NCBI GenBank assembly: GCA_937918905.1
Contig: CAKZSH010000072.1
Span: 1 to 40,075, forward strand
Length of the DNA stretch: 40,075 nucleotides
Source: an uncultured Saprospiraceae bacterium
Lineage (GTDB): Bacteria; Bacteroidota; Bacteroidia; Chitinophagales; Saprospiraceae
Direction of reading: 5' to 3'
Of this stretch, positions 17,492 to 26,787 are shown piece after piece. The notes below the pieces were generated by a model. The model saw only the letters and a program-made list of their open reading frames with translations, had not been told where the DNA came from and ran no database searches. Each line of letters opens with the position of its first letter. Within the stretch, counting starts at the first letter, position 1. The position numbers were made by a program, and so were the translations under genes.

Positions 17492-20400
17492 TTACGGTTG
17501 ACCTTTCATCAGTTTTTTAACCGTAGTTTGATCGTCCACTTTTATTCTCACGAAATACATTCCATTAGGGAAGTTTTGTAAATCAAGCGTCAATTGTTCT
17601 TGATCTGTTTTCATAATAGAAGTTTCGTAAAGTATTTGTCCAATCGTATTGATAACATGAACTTGAACATCTACTGATTTTGAAAAAGTCATATCCAAAG
17701 TAGCGACATCAATAGTCGGATTCGGAAATAAATTGATTCGATGCAGTTCCTCTAAATCTTTAGTTTTCACTTCTAAATCAACTATTACTTCTGCTGTTTC
17801 AGAACAACCAAAAACATCAGTTACCGTTACGAAATAAGTTCCTGCCACAAGACCAGTTACTTGAGAAGTCGTCGCTCCAAAATCCCATTCGTAGGTGTAA
17901 GGTCCTCTATCATTATTAGCAGTTACAGATGCAGTACCATCACCCAATGAGAGCGATTCCATATTCGAAGCAGTCTCTAAATTTAACGGAGTACATTGGA
18001 ACACATTGATATTATCCAAATCAATAAAATAATCACCTGAAGCCCAAGTCGCAAGGAATCTAAATTTCACTCCTTGTCCTACAAAACTAGCAAGGTCTAA
18101 ACGTATTCTCGTTAGTTCATTAGTATTATTATGATTAGCTCCTGAAATTGTAAAAATAGTGCTGTAACTCATTCCACAATCCGTAGAAACTTGAATCTTT
18201 AAAGAATCATCAAGACTTAAATTAGTTGCAGCAATTCCATCTGTAACAAAATTCACATAACGATAATCAAAAGCCAAAGAGTCGCCTACTCCAATTGGTC
18301 CAATCGGAGGTGAGACTAATTCAAAACTGACATCATTGTCAGATAAATTATCAAAAGCAACAAATGACATATTGTTATGCGTATTATTTACTGGAGCAAA
18401 TTCATCAGACGACCATCCTTCTGGTAAAACTGCACCTTCAAAATCTTCACGGAAAGGCAATACTTTATAAGTTGAAAATGAACTTGTAATTGTATCATTT
18501 GTAATATTGACTTCTCCTGCTAAATCCGTCCAAGCAGAGATATTAAATGTACCCGTTGCAGTAGAATTAAATGAAGTTAAAAAAGTGTACGTTCCTGTTT
18601 CATTCGGTGCAAGGGTGAGTCCTCCTACATTTTCTATTACAGCAGCTCCTCCATTAACTTGATATCCTACATCAAAACCTGTTTGCGTTGCTGTTCCATT
18701 ATTTACAAAAGTAATAGTCACTTGATCGACTGGGTTACCACATTCTAAACTGGTATTGGAATTAACTACTCCTACTGCTCCTAGGTCATTTGCCTCAGGA
18801 GTCGAAATCCAGATATTATCAAATCCGATTCCATCAAAAGTACTCACCGAACCATCAGAATCAAATGCAAATCTCAAACGCACATCCGATTCCCCAGCCG
18901 TTCCAATTAAAGGATGCTTTGCAAAAATCCAACCTCCTGAATTACCTGACCAAACATCACCAACTCCAATATTATTATTATACCAATTAAATCCAGATCC
19001 AATTGTTCCTACTTTATCCCAAGTATTTCCTCCATCAATAGACACTTCTAACCAACCTCCATCCCAGTTCGTTTCTGTTTCATGGATAAGAGAAAAGGAT
19101 AAATCAGGATCAACACTTAAACTAGAAAAATCAAAACAGTTAGAGACTACAAAGGATAATTCATTGTTAAGGTAATCTCCTCCTAGATTAGTTACCCAAG
19201 CATTGACTCCACTTGCAGCACTAGAAATGAATGTTCCTGCTGGTTCTCCAAAATCCCATGTTGGATTTTGGCTATTATCAGATACGACCCAACCGCCATT
19301 ATCATTTTCAAAATCTTGAGCAAAAGGAAAACTATTGACTAATGGAATATTTGTAATGGTAAAAAAAGTAGTGTCATTAGAAATATCAGAATCATTATCC
19401 ATCTCCGTCCATGCAGCGATCACATATTCTCCTGGTTGAGAAAGATCAGCAGTCGCATCAAAATCTAAAACAATCATACTATCTTTTCCTATTACATTTG
19501 TAAAATATCCATCAAGCGGGATCGTAATCGAAGCAGGTTGACCATTGATACTATAATAAAAAGGAATCAATGCTTGTGGGTTAGCTCCAAAATTTTGCAT
19601 CGTAACTGAAATTACTTCTGAAGATGTCAATCCACAACCTGATAGTGGAGAACTAATTGCAACAATACCTACATCATTTAATGCAATGGTTTTAAAAGTA
19701 TCAGGACACCCTAGACCACTCGTATCACCATTCATACAAATACTACTTACATAAAAATCATAATCAGTATTTTCATCTAAACCTGTAAGTGTAATAAATT
19801 CATCCGTAGTAGTTTGACTTGTTCCTGAACCTGGTAAAAAACCAATAGGTCCAAATTCCACTTGATAAGTATCTGTTGGCCCTGACCCAGTCCAACTTAA
19901 ATCTGCAGATTCTCCAAACACCTCATCAACCATCACATCTGAAGGGCCTGCACAAGTAGGACAAGCAAATAATTCAAGGATGGTTCCAGTCGTAGGATTA
20001 GGGCCATCTGAATAAATAACGTTGCCCATTGGGTCAAGAATGTTAAAAGTAACTTCTCCTTCAAATGTTCCTGGAGAATAGGTAAAAGTCATTGGTAAAT
20101 TAGCACCTGAGTTAATTACAAAAGTAGCTTCATTACCTGTTGTAAAAGTATATTCTGTTGAAATACATCCCACAGTAACCACAATGTCAGAACCATTCCA
20201 TCCATCTCCAAATGAGTCAAACATCTCGATGGTATAATCACATGGATTATTGAATATTGTATTGAATGAATTGACAGGAGAGTCACTTACCTCTGTATCA
20301 CAATCAGCAATTACGTAAAATTCGTAAGCGGTATTTTGATTCAATCCTGTAAGTGTAATATTTGTCATCGTTGTATTCACAACCGTTCCAGTTCCTAATG

Positions 20401-21376
20401 CAAATCCAACTGAACCATATTCCACATTATAACTAGTCGCACCAAATGAAGCCGTCCAACTTACATCAGCAGTTGTAGGTGTAATATTGTTAACCATCAC
20501 CCCATCAGGAGCCGGACAAGTCAAGAGTGTCGTAAAAGGAAAAGGCCCCGCATTGTTACTAAACTCTCCGCCTCCACAATCTGATTGAATATAAAATTGG
20601 TAATCTGTATTTTGAGTCAGCCCCGTAATATTATAAAATAAATCAGTAGTGTTATCCATTGTACCAGTACCTAATGCAAATCCTGCTTCGCCATATTCTA
20701 TATTATAAGAATCAGCAGAATCCGCAACCATCCAAGTTACATCAGCAGAATTATTGGTAATATTTCCTACTGAAATATTTGGCGGAGCCAAACAATTTAA
20801 ATTAGTACCACAAGGCAAATTATCACCAGGGTGTGTAGCACCACTTGCTACAGTAATATCTGCTTCCCATCCAAAATCACTTACTACTCCTGTTGCAAAA
20901 AAGAAAACAGTAATACATCCCGTTGTTCCTGTAAATGAAGAACCTCCGCTTGAGGCAATCATGTCATCTAAATCCTGATCGTTAGCATTAGCACCTCCTG
21001 TTCCATTATTATAAAGTAATGTCCCCGAGGTGTTATCTCCATCGTATATTTCAACAAAATCAAAAGTGGCGAATACATCAAAGGAAGTAAAATCAATAGT
21101 AATGGCACTACCGTCTGGTGAGCATAATGTGGTTACTGTTTCGCAAGCACAGTTAAAATAATCTCCTTCGTTACCTGCTTCCATATTAATAGGATTAGCA
21201 ACTGTACCTCCATTATCAACAAACACACCTCCATTACCTGCTACAAAACATTCCGTCGCACCTTGTGTAGGAATAGTTTGTGCAAGAGTATTGTTAGACA
21301 AAAAGCATCCAACAATAAATAGTAATAAAATTTTTGAGGTGATTTTTTTAAAAGAATTAAAGTAGAATGATTCCAT
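17492..21376 (-). CDS. Large secreted T9SS cargo protein with CUB-like, fibronectin III and SprB-type domains
   Basis: A 1294-residue surface or secreted protein. In order: signal peptide (about 1-32), CUB-like domain with paired cysteines (about 60-178), three fibronectin III domains (about 196-285, 288-375, 475-565) each with the pattern NTxYxFYVxxxC, a cysteine-bounded jelly-roll-like insert between the second and third, CARDB/Ig-like and laminin-G-like segments (about 570-1130), an SprB-type repeat (about 1140-1205, PYTYEWDFG and GTYFVTVTD), and a T9SS type A sorting domain (about 1215-1294, LFPNPT and NGMYFVRI). Likely an adhesin; the ligand is unknown. Rich in Asn, Thr and Gly, poor in Lys, as usual for such proteins. 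Confidence 0.88.
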   Translation of the reverse strand: MESFYFNSFKKITSKILLLFIVGCFLSNNTLAQTIPTQGATECFVAGNGGVFVDNGGTVANPINMEAGNEGDYFNCACETVTTLCSPDGSAITIDFTSFDVFATFDFVEIYDGDNTSGTLLYNNGTGGANANDQDLDDMIASSGGSSFTGTTGCITVFFFATGVVSDFGWEADITVASGATHPGDNLPCGTNLNCLAPPNISVGNITNNSADVTWMVADSADSYNIEYGEAGFALGTGTMDNTTDLFYNITGLTQNTDYQFYIQSDCGGGEFSNNAGPFPFTTLLTCPAPDGVMVNNITPTTADVSWTASFGATSYNVEYGSVGFALGTGTVVNTTMTNITLTGLNQNTAYEFYVIADCDTEVSDSPVNSFNTIFNNPCDYTIEMFDSFGDGWNGSDIVVTVGCISTEYTFTTGNEATFVINSGANLPMTFTYSPGTFEGEVTFNILDPMGNVIYSDGPNPTTGTILELFACPTCAGPSDVMVDEVFGESADLSWTGSGPTDTYQVEFGPIGFLPGSGTSQTTTDEFITLTGLDENTDYDFYVSSICMNGDTSGLGCPDTFKTIALNDVGIVAISSPLSGCGLTSSEVISVTMQNFGANPQALIPFYYSINGQPASITIPLDGYFTNVIGKDSMIVLDFDATADLSQPGEYVIAAWTEMDNDSDISNDTTFFTITNIPLVNSFPFAQDFENDNGGWVVSDNSQNPTWDFGEPAGTFISSAASGVNAWVTNLGGDYLNNELSFVVSNCFDFSSLSVDPDLSFSLIHETETNWDGGWLEVSIDGGNTWDKVGTIGSGFNWYNNNIGVGDVWSGNSGGWIFAKHPLIGTAGESDVRLRFAFDSDGSVSTFDGIGFDNIWISTPEANDLGAVGVVNSNTSLECGNPVDQVTITFVNNGTATQTGFDVGYQVNGGAAVIENVGGLTLAPNETGTYTFLTSFNSTATGTFNISAWTDLAGEVNITNDTITSSFSTYKVLPFREDFEGAVLPEGWSSDEFAPVNNTHNNMSFVAFDNLSDNDVSFELVSPPIGPIGVGDSLAFDYRYVNFVTDGIAATNLSLDDSLKIQVSTDCGMSYSTIFTISGANHNNTNELTRIRLDLASFVGQGVKFRFLATWASGDYFIDLDNINVFQCTPLNLETASNMESLSLGDGTASVTANNDRGPYTYEWDFGATTSQVTGLVAGTYFVTVTDVFGCSETAEVIVDLEVKTKDLEELHRINLFPNPTIDVATLDMTFSKSVDVQVHVINTIGQILYETSIMKTDQEQLTLDLQNFPNGMYFVRIKVDDQTTVKKLMKGQP

Positions 21377-21718
21377 AAATAAAAGATTTACGCTCCAATA
21401 AGCAATTGAAAATTATGTGATTAGGAAGTACTTTATTAGATTAATTTGAATTATCCTGTTTTAAGGAAAAGTACTTGAAAGAAAAATTCTGATAAATTTA
21501 CGCAATTAAAGTTTTTTCAGTTACTCAAAATCGTATAATTTCGGTTGAAATAGACAACATAACACCATTTCAAGCAATTCTTCCTTTTTTTTATTAAACT
21601 TTTTCCAGAAAAAACTGTTTCCATCCTGCAAACTACTTATTCTCACTATTTTTTATTGTATTATTTGGCACAATAATTTTATAAAATTTTAAAAAATACG
21701 CTAAATAAATAACTCAAA
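21377..21718. other. Divergent control region (cargo gene / MerR gene)
   Basis: Two copies of the 8-bp palindrome AAGTACTT (21426-21433 and 21469-21476) lie 43 bases apart. TTTG at 21664-21667 followed by TAAAATTT (21682-21689) is a weak promoter candidate for the MerR gene. No coding region. Confidence 0.45.
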
Positions 21719-22618
21719 TTGGCTGTTTATTCCATCAAAGATTTAGAAAAATTGTGTGGTATCAAGGCGCATACCATCCGAATATGGGAGTCTCGCTATG
21801 GCATTGTCAAGCCGAAGCGGACTAAGACTAATATTAGATATTATATGGATTCCGATTTGAAGTTATTGCTTAATGTAGCTTTGTTGAATCGAAATGGTAT
21901 CAAAATTTCAAAAATTGCAAAAATGGAACAAGAGGAGATTGTAGAAAAAGTATCTGCAATTTCTGAAATTAATTTTGACGGAAGTGCGCAATTAGACGCT
22001 TTGACTTTGTCTATGATTGAAATGGATGAGTTAAAATTTGATAGAATTGTCAGTACCAATACTCGCCAAATTGGTTTTGAAAGAACCATGCTAGAAGTTA
22101 TTTATCCTTTCCTTGATAAGTTAAGTTTACTTTGGCTTACAGGTTCTATCGTTCCTGCTCAAGAAAATTTCATCAGTAATTTGATTCGTCAAAAAATCAT
22201 GATGGCTATTGATAATGAGCCGATTGCTTCTGGTCGAGATTGTAATAAATTTTTAGTTTACCTACCTGAAGGAGAGAAGCAAGAATTGAGTATGTTATTT
22301 ATGCACTACCTTATCAAGTGTCGAGGCAATCAAGTAGTTTACCTCGGTCAAAATGTAGGCATCAATGATCTCCTTGACGCAAATCGAATCACTAAGCCCA
22401 ATTATATTTTTACAATGATTACTGAAACGTATTCGAACAAACCAGTTCAACAATACGTCGATCAATTATCCACATCTTTCCCTGACGCTAAAATTTTACT
22501 TTCAGGTTATCAAGTAGTTGCACAAGATGTCCAAAGTGTAGATAACATCACCATTCTTAAAAGTCTTTTTGAAGCAATCGAATTACTTGATGATTTAAAA
22601 ACGTCAGGTAAGAAGTAA
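21719..22618 (+). CDS. MerR-family regulator with a B12-type domain lacking ligand histidines
   Basis: 299 residues: a MerR DNA-binding domain (1-75; YSIKDLEKLCGIKAHTIRIW), a four-helix cap (about 85-165) and a Rossmann-type B12-binding domain (about 175-290). This is the LitR/CarH architecture, in which adenosylcobalamin makes the regulator light-sensitive. Here the cap motif W-x9-EH reads W139-x9-E149-N150, and the ExHxxG ligand motif reads E186-K-Q188-E-L-S191, so both key histidines are absent. It probably works without cobalamin. The start is TTG at 21719: the conserved domain begins at once and no ATG precedes it. It faces the YfhO gene. Confidence 0.88.
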   Translation: MAVYSIKDLEKLCGIKAHTIRIWESRYGIVKPKRTKTNIRYYMDSDLKLLLNVALLNRNGIKISKIAKMEQEEIVEKVSAISEINFDGSAQLDALTLSMIEMDELKFDRIVSTNTRQIGFERTMLEVIYPFLDKLSLLWLTGSIVPAQENFISNLIRQKIMMAIDNEPIASGRDCNKFLVYLPEGEKQELSMLFMHYLIKCRGNQVVYLGQNVGINDLLDANRITKPNYIFTMITETYSNKPVQQYVDQLSTSFPDAKILLSGYQVVAQDVQSVDNITILKSLFEAIELLDDLKTSGKK

Positions 22619-22624
22619 TGTATC

Positions 22625-22720
22625 TGTTTAGGTGTTAATGTTGTCGAATACTTTTGATCTGAATTTGCTCCTTAGCCGTCGGATTTACACACGACAGCTA
22701 AGGAATAAAATATTATTGAC
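22625..22720. repeat. Relic of the 36.7-kb palindromic element
   Basis: It shares TGTTTAGGTGT (22625-22635) and TCGAATACTTTTGAT (22644-22658) with the outer arm of the element at 36748-37077, and then CGTCGGATTTACA and CGACAGCTAAGG with its inner right part. The element's centre and right outer arm are missing. Confidence 0.65.
22670..22703. terminator. Hairpin between MerR and YfhO genes
   Basis: CCTTAGC (22670-22676) pairs with GCTAAGG (22697-22703), extended by GTCG/CGAC after one mismatch. No T run follows, so termination is likely but not proven. Part of the repeat relic. Confidence 0.45.
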
Positions 22721-22732
22721 ATTCTCTTTTGA

Positions 22733-24892
22733 CTACGGGGTTCGAGGGTTTAAAATGTTCTTAAAACCAAGAAAAAATATCCCAATCACTACTACCAACC
22801 AACTCACTCCCCATCCATAAAAAGTCATTTTTTCAATTTCAGGTTCAAAAGAAAATCGAATTCCATTCTTTCCATGCGGAATGGAAGTAGATAAAAATGT
22901 TTTATTGCACAATGCTGGGTTCTCCTCTTTTCCATTCACATATACTTTCCAATCAGGATGATAATTTTGAAGATAAACTAAAACCATTGGTTGAGTAAAA
23001 TCCGTTTCTACATCTATTTGATTAGGAGTGAATTTTGTGATTTTTAGCTTTTGAAAAGAAAGTGTATCAATTGTTGATTCCGTTAAAATGCCATTTGAAC
23101 TCATCTCTTCTGCTGCAAAAATCAAAGGGTACTCAATTGTTTTTTGATACAAATCATCTTGACTCGCTTCATTTGTTGATTTAAAATGTAGAGGACTTCC
23201 ACCATTCGGAGTTGGTATTTTATGAAAATGATTTAGATTCACATGAAGGTGTACAAAGTCAAAATTGGCAACACGATGCAAATTTTTAAAAGGTTGATCG
23301 AGTGGAGGGATTGGATAATCTTTTGGAGAAAATTTATAAAAAGCTTCATTCACAATTTTAGGATTGACATCATGAACAACTGTGGCGCGTACATTTAATT
23401 GGACTGAAAAAAATAAATCCACACTCACAATTGCCAACAACAAACCTTTTTGAAAACTTTTTTTCTTCAAAAAAAAGAAGCCCAATACGACTATCAAAAG
23501 CAATATAAAATGCAATAAGCCTTGCGTACTAATATTACTAAAAAATTGTGCATCAGCTAATAATTCCCATTTTCCATTCCGTTCCACCATTGTACCGCCA
23601 TCTACGTTTGCTTTGTTTTTTGCCCAAAAAGAAACACCTAAAATTAATACTGCAATTGCAAGTATCGGTTTGTAAATGTATTGTTGAGACTTTTGATAAA
23701 AAAAAGAATCGAGCACGAAACCACTTGCAATCAAGAAAAAGAAAATTCCAATGATGCGAAAATAAGATGGCAATCTAAAAATATCCATCAAAGGAAGGAC
23801 TTCATAAATAAAGTATCGTAGTGGTAAATCATTTCCCATTGCAATTCCGAAAAACAGAATCCCTACTAGCAAATACGAAACTACTTTTTGAAATTCCATT
23901 TTCCGTTTTTGAAAAATAGATTGAAATAAATAGATCACTAGAAAAGAAAAAGGAATCAAGCCAAAATAACAATTAATCAATGTTACATCGGACTCCCAAA
24001 TCAATCCTCCCGCCGTAGTTGCAAATGGAAATAAAAAAGTCGTCATTGCTTCCCATGGCAGAGAACCAGACAAGACAGACTCAATACTCATACTTTCTCC
24101 TCGATTAATCATCCCCGATAATCGCCACATACTCACCCATGCTACGGAAGTGAGTAATAAAAATGTAACCCCTGAAATAAAGGCTGAACGAATTATTTTT
24201 TTTAAAAAAATAAAATCTTGCTGTCGCCACGTTTGAATTATTTTAAAAATAAAAAAACATAACAATAAATACACGAACGCAATAAAAATACCTGGATAAC
24301 TACTCAAAAACATTAATGCTGCTATTACCGCTAAAATTATTGCAGTAAAAAAAGAAGGTGTTTTTTCCCATTTTTTATAATTCAAAAACAGCCACGGCAA
24401 CCATGATGCTCCAACTACCCAACCTAAATGTTGGGCATTTCCAATCATAAAACCAGATAACATAAAACTAGAAGCGGTCACCAAACAGATAGCCCTCGAC
24501 CATCCAAAGAATTTTCCTAAATGATAAAATCCAATTCCTCCCAGCCATAAATGTCCCAAATATTGAAATTGGATAACGATAGGATCATAACCAAAAAAAC
24601 ATCCGATCAACCAGGTGATAGGATTCCAAGTATCGTTAACTCCCATTTGAGCAAAACCTCCGTTGATAAATGGATTCCACATAGGAAGTTCACCATTCGT
24701 GATACATTCGGTTATAAAATAGTTCCATGGAAGGGTGATGTCCATAATATCCCATTTCATGGTAGCTTGAAGAAAGGCAACTTGCCACAAACTTCCAATC
24801 AATAGAAAAAATAAAAACAAATAATCTAACCAATGATTTTTTTTCAACAGTTTCATTATCATTAAATCAAAAAAAGAATTTTTTTTAAACAT
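22733..24892 (-). CDS. YfhO-like polytopic membrane protein
   Basis: 719 residues with about 12 hydrophobic helices in the first 520 residues, then a soluble C-terminal part (about 525-690) and one last helix (about 697-714). The first periplasmic loop carries WDIMDITLPWNYF and NGELPMWNPFINGG, the pattern seen in GT-C-type glycosyltransferases and in YfhO (linked in Bacillus to lipoteichoic acid glycosylation). The C-terminal LQNYHPDWKVYVNGKE is also a YfhO-family trait. The natural substrate here is unknown, perhaps a lipid-linked sugar. Start may be the ATG at 24892 or 24856; both give an N-terminal helix. Confidence 0.82.
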   Translation of the reverse strand: MFKKNSFFDLMIMKLLKKNHWLDYLFLFFLLIGSLWQVAFLQATMKWDIMDITLPWNYFITECITNGELPMWNPFINGGFAQMGVNDTWNPITWLIGCFFGYDPIVIQFQYLGHLWLGGIGFYHLGKFFGWSRAICLVTASSFMLSGFMIGNAQHLGWVVGASWLPWLFLNYKKWEKTPSFFTAIILAVIAALMFLSSYPGIFIAFVYLLLCFFIFKIIQTWRQQDFIFLKKIIRSAFISGVTFLLLTSVAWVSMWRLSGMINRGESMSIESVLSGSLPWEAMTTFLFPFATTAGGLIWESDVTLINCYFGLIPFSFLVIYLFQSIFQKRKMEFQKVVSYLLVGILFFGIAMGNDLPLRYFIYEVLPLMDIFRLPSYFRIIGIFFFLIASGFVLDSFFYQKSQQYIYKPILAIAVLILGVSFWAKNKANVDGGTMVERNGKWELLADAQFFSNISTQGLLHFILLLIVVLGFFFLKKKSFQKGLLLAIVSVDLFFSVQLNVRATVVHDVNPKIVNEAFYKFSPKDYPIPPLDQPFKNLHRVANFDFVHLHVNLNHFHKIPTPNGGSPLHFKSTNEASQDDLYQKTIEYPLIFAAEEMSSNGILTESTIDTLSFQKLKITKFTPNQIDVETDFTQPMVLVYLQNYHPDWKVYVNGKEENPALCNKTFLSTSIPHGKNGIRFSFEPEIEKMTFYGWGVSWLVVVIGIFFLGFKNILNPRTP

Positions 24893-24920
24893 TAAACTGC
24901 TAATTTACTTTTTAAAAGTA

Positions 24921-24928
24921 TAAATTTG
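24921..24928 (+). promoter_or_regulatory. Promoter -7 box TAAATTTG for the YceI gene
   Basis: Exact TAnnTTTG match, 75 bases before the ATG, in the divergent region with the YfhO gene. Confidence 0.55.
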
Positions 24929-25002
24929 CGGCTTAAAAGTGACGATAAGGCTTTTGTTGCAAAATCGTTACAATTTCATTCAATCATAAATAAAAATTTA
25001 TC

Positions 25003-25662
25003 ATGAGGACATTAATTAAATTTTCTTTTGTATTTGTATTGTTAGCATTAGTTGCTAGCTGTAAAGGTGACAAAAGTAAAGCAGCTAAAACAGGAGATGC
25101 TGTTGACACTAAAGCTACTCCAACTGCTGCGGCAAAAACGTATTCTGTTGCAGAAGGAACTATTAACTGGACAGGTACAAAAGTAGCTTACGGCCACTCT
25201 GGTACTTTGAATGTAAAATCTGGAACTCTTTCGGCTGAGGGTAGTAAAATCAAAAGTGGAGATTTTATTATTGATATGACTACCATCAAAAATACTGATA
25301 TTCCTGAACCAGAAAAAGCAAGTAATTTAGAAGGACACTTAAAAAATGAAGATTTTTTCGATGTAGCTAAATTTCCAACGGCAGCATTTGCTATTACTTC
25401 GGTTAAAGATTTAGATATTTCTAAAGGAGACAACAATGCTGAAATTACTGGAAATTTAAGATTGAAAGGAATTGAAAAAAGTGTTACTTTCCCTGCTACA
25501 GTTATGGCTAAAGCGGATGGAACATTAACTGCAATTTCTGACAAATTTACAATTGACAGAACTGAGTGGGATATTAAATTTAGCTCAGGTTTGGCAGGCG
25601 CAGTAGGCGATAAAATTATCAGCAATGATATTACTTTGCAAATTAGTTTGACTGCTAAGTAA
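25003..25662 (+). CDS. YceI-family lipoprotein
   Basis: 219 residues. A lipoprotein signal ends in LVASC with the lipidated cysteine at C20, followed by a flexible Lys/Ala/Thr linker (21-45). The YceI lipocalin-like barrel fills about 46-219 (GTINWTGTKVAYGHSG, KSGDFIIDM, LEGHLKNEDFFD, LKGIEKSVTFP). Related proteins bind polyisoprenoid lipids, but the cellular role is not settled. The gene stands alone with its own promoter. The inverted repeat after the stop lies between it and the convergent lipoprotein gene. Confidence 0.93.
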   Translation: MRTLIKFSFVFVLLALVASCKGDKSKAAKTGDAVDTKATPTAAAKTYSVAEGTINWTGTKVAYGHSGTLNVKSGTLSAEGSKIKSGDFIIDMTTIKNTDIPEPEKASNLEGHLKNEDFFDVAKFPTAAFAITSVKDLDISKGDNNAEITGNLRLKGIEKSVTFPATVMAKADGTLTAISDKFTIDRTEWDIKFSSGLAGAVGDKIISNDITLQISLTAK

Positions 25663-25677
25663 TTTCTTGATTAAGAA

Positions 25678-25722
25678 TTTAAGATTGTGGATTTAGTATT
25701 TTTCTAAATCCATAATCTTAAA
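25678..25722. repeat. Inverted repeat between convergent genes
   Basis: 19-bp arms (25678-25696 and 25704-25722, TTTAAGAT.ATGGATTTAG type) with one mismatch and a 7-base loop. No T run on either side, so it is a weak terminator at best. Confidence 0.7.
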
Positions 25723-25738
25723 TCCATAATCAAAAAAC

Positions 25739-26674
25739 TCATCTATAATTAAATACATAAATCTTCCCCTTCTTTTCTTTTTTCCCTTCATTACTGATGT
25801 ACATCGTACCATCTTTATCAAAAGCAATTCCCTCTGGTTGACGATGAATCCTTTTATCTAGTTTTTCTATCCATTTAATTTCCCCATCAGGATTTAAAAC
25901 AATGACCGTTTTCCCTTTGGAGGATAAAATAAAAATATCTTCCGAAAGAGGATGTACTGCTAATGCTGATGGATGAAAATGTAAATGTCCATCATCTTTA
26001 TCAATAAAATCTTCAAAATTATTTTCAGCCAATTCAGGTTTATTCTTTTTTAAAAAATTGGTAACCGCTTCGGTAGTAATATCAAAGGCTGGCTTCTTAG
26101 CCACTCTATTTCTATTCATATCCATTCGGTAGACAGATTTCTTAGTCAAGCATCCTGCAATTGTACAACCATTATGTAAACATGCTCTACCTTTGCAAGC
26201 AAAAAGGAGTTGATTATTTTTAGCATCGTAACCGAGTCCTTCAGTATCGTTTTCTTTTTTCAATAAATATTTTTCTTTCTTAAAAGTCACAGAATCTTTT
26301 TCTATATCATCTATTTTGTAAACGGTACCCGTACTTTTTACAATAAAAATACTTTTCCCTACGGTTTCAATTCCTTCATAATCCCCATTTTTATGAAACT
26401 TTAATTCCCTTGTCACGCCACCTATTTTTTTATCAATAAAATAAATAATTCCATATTCATCATTGATTGCACAAAGCTCCTGCCCATCAGGTGATAAGGT
26501 CAATCCTGAAATTTCTCTTAAGCTTTCAGGCAAATCAAAAGTACGATCAGGAGTATCAAAACTATAAATTTCATTTCCAGATTTCAAAGTGAATTCAGGA
26601 CTAGCGGTAGGTTTTTGAGCTTTACAACTCAATAGAAATGTTCCCAAAAGGAACATAAAAAAAATAAATCTCAT
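25739..26674 (-). CDS. SdiA-regulated-type beta-propeller lipoprotein
   Basis: 311 residues. Lipobox FLLSC gives lipidation at C17. The rest forms six-bladed propeller-like repeats (REISGLTLSPDGQELCAINDEYGIIYFID, NDTEGLGYDAKNNQLLFACKG, HPSALAVHPLSEDIFILSSKG, RQPEGIAFDKDGTMYISNEG), as in the SdiA-regulated and SMP-30-like families. It may be a calcium-dependent hydrolase or a binding protein; no catalytic residues can be named. A CNHGC-like pair (CLHNGCTIAGC, about 162-172) is a cysteine cluster not needed for a propeller. It lies downstream of the cyclase gene, separated by a long palindrome. Confidence 0.82.
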   Translation of the reverse strand: MRFIFFMFLLGTFLLSCKAQKPTASPEFTLKSGNEIYSFDTPDRTFDLPESLREISGLTLSPDGQELCAINDEYGIIYFIDKKIGGVTRELKFHKNGDYEGIETVGKSIFIVKSTGTVYKIDDIEKDSVTFKKEKYLLKKENDTEGLGYDAKNNQLLFACKGRACLHNGCTIAGCLTKKSVYRMDMNRNRVAKKPAFDITTEAVTNFLKKNKPELAENNFEDFIDKDDGHLHFHPSALAVHPLSEDIFILSSKGKTVIVLNPDGEIKWIEKLDKRIHRQPEGIAFDKDGTMYISNEGKKEKKGKIYVFNYR

Positions 26675-26700
26675 TGCTTGGGTTTTAAAGCAAAATTTAG

Positions 26701-26787
26701 TTTTAATAAATTTGTAAATCGTGATTAGTGACTCGTTATCCGTATCGAATTACGAGTCACTAATCACGATTTACAAATTTATTAAAA
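26701..26787. repeat. Perfect 36-bp palindrome at the cyclase gene end
   Basis: Arms 26701-26736 and 26752-26787 are exact inverted copies with a 15-base loop. The right arm ends on the base before the cyclase stop codon complement (26788). There is no GC clamp with a T run typical of terminators. Confidence 0.95.

Noticed and set aside
21426-21476. AAGTACTT pair as a transposon end
   Set aside because: Only 8 bp, self-palindromic, and no wider similarity between the copies.
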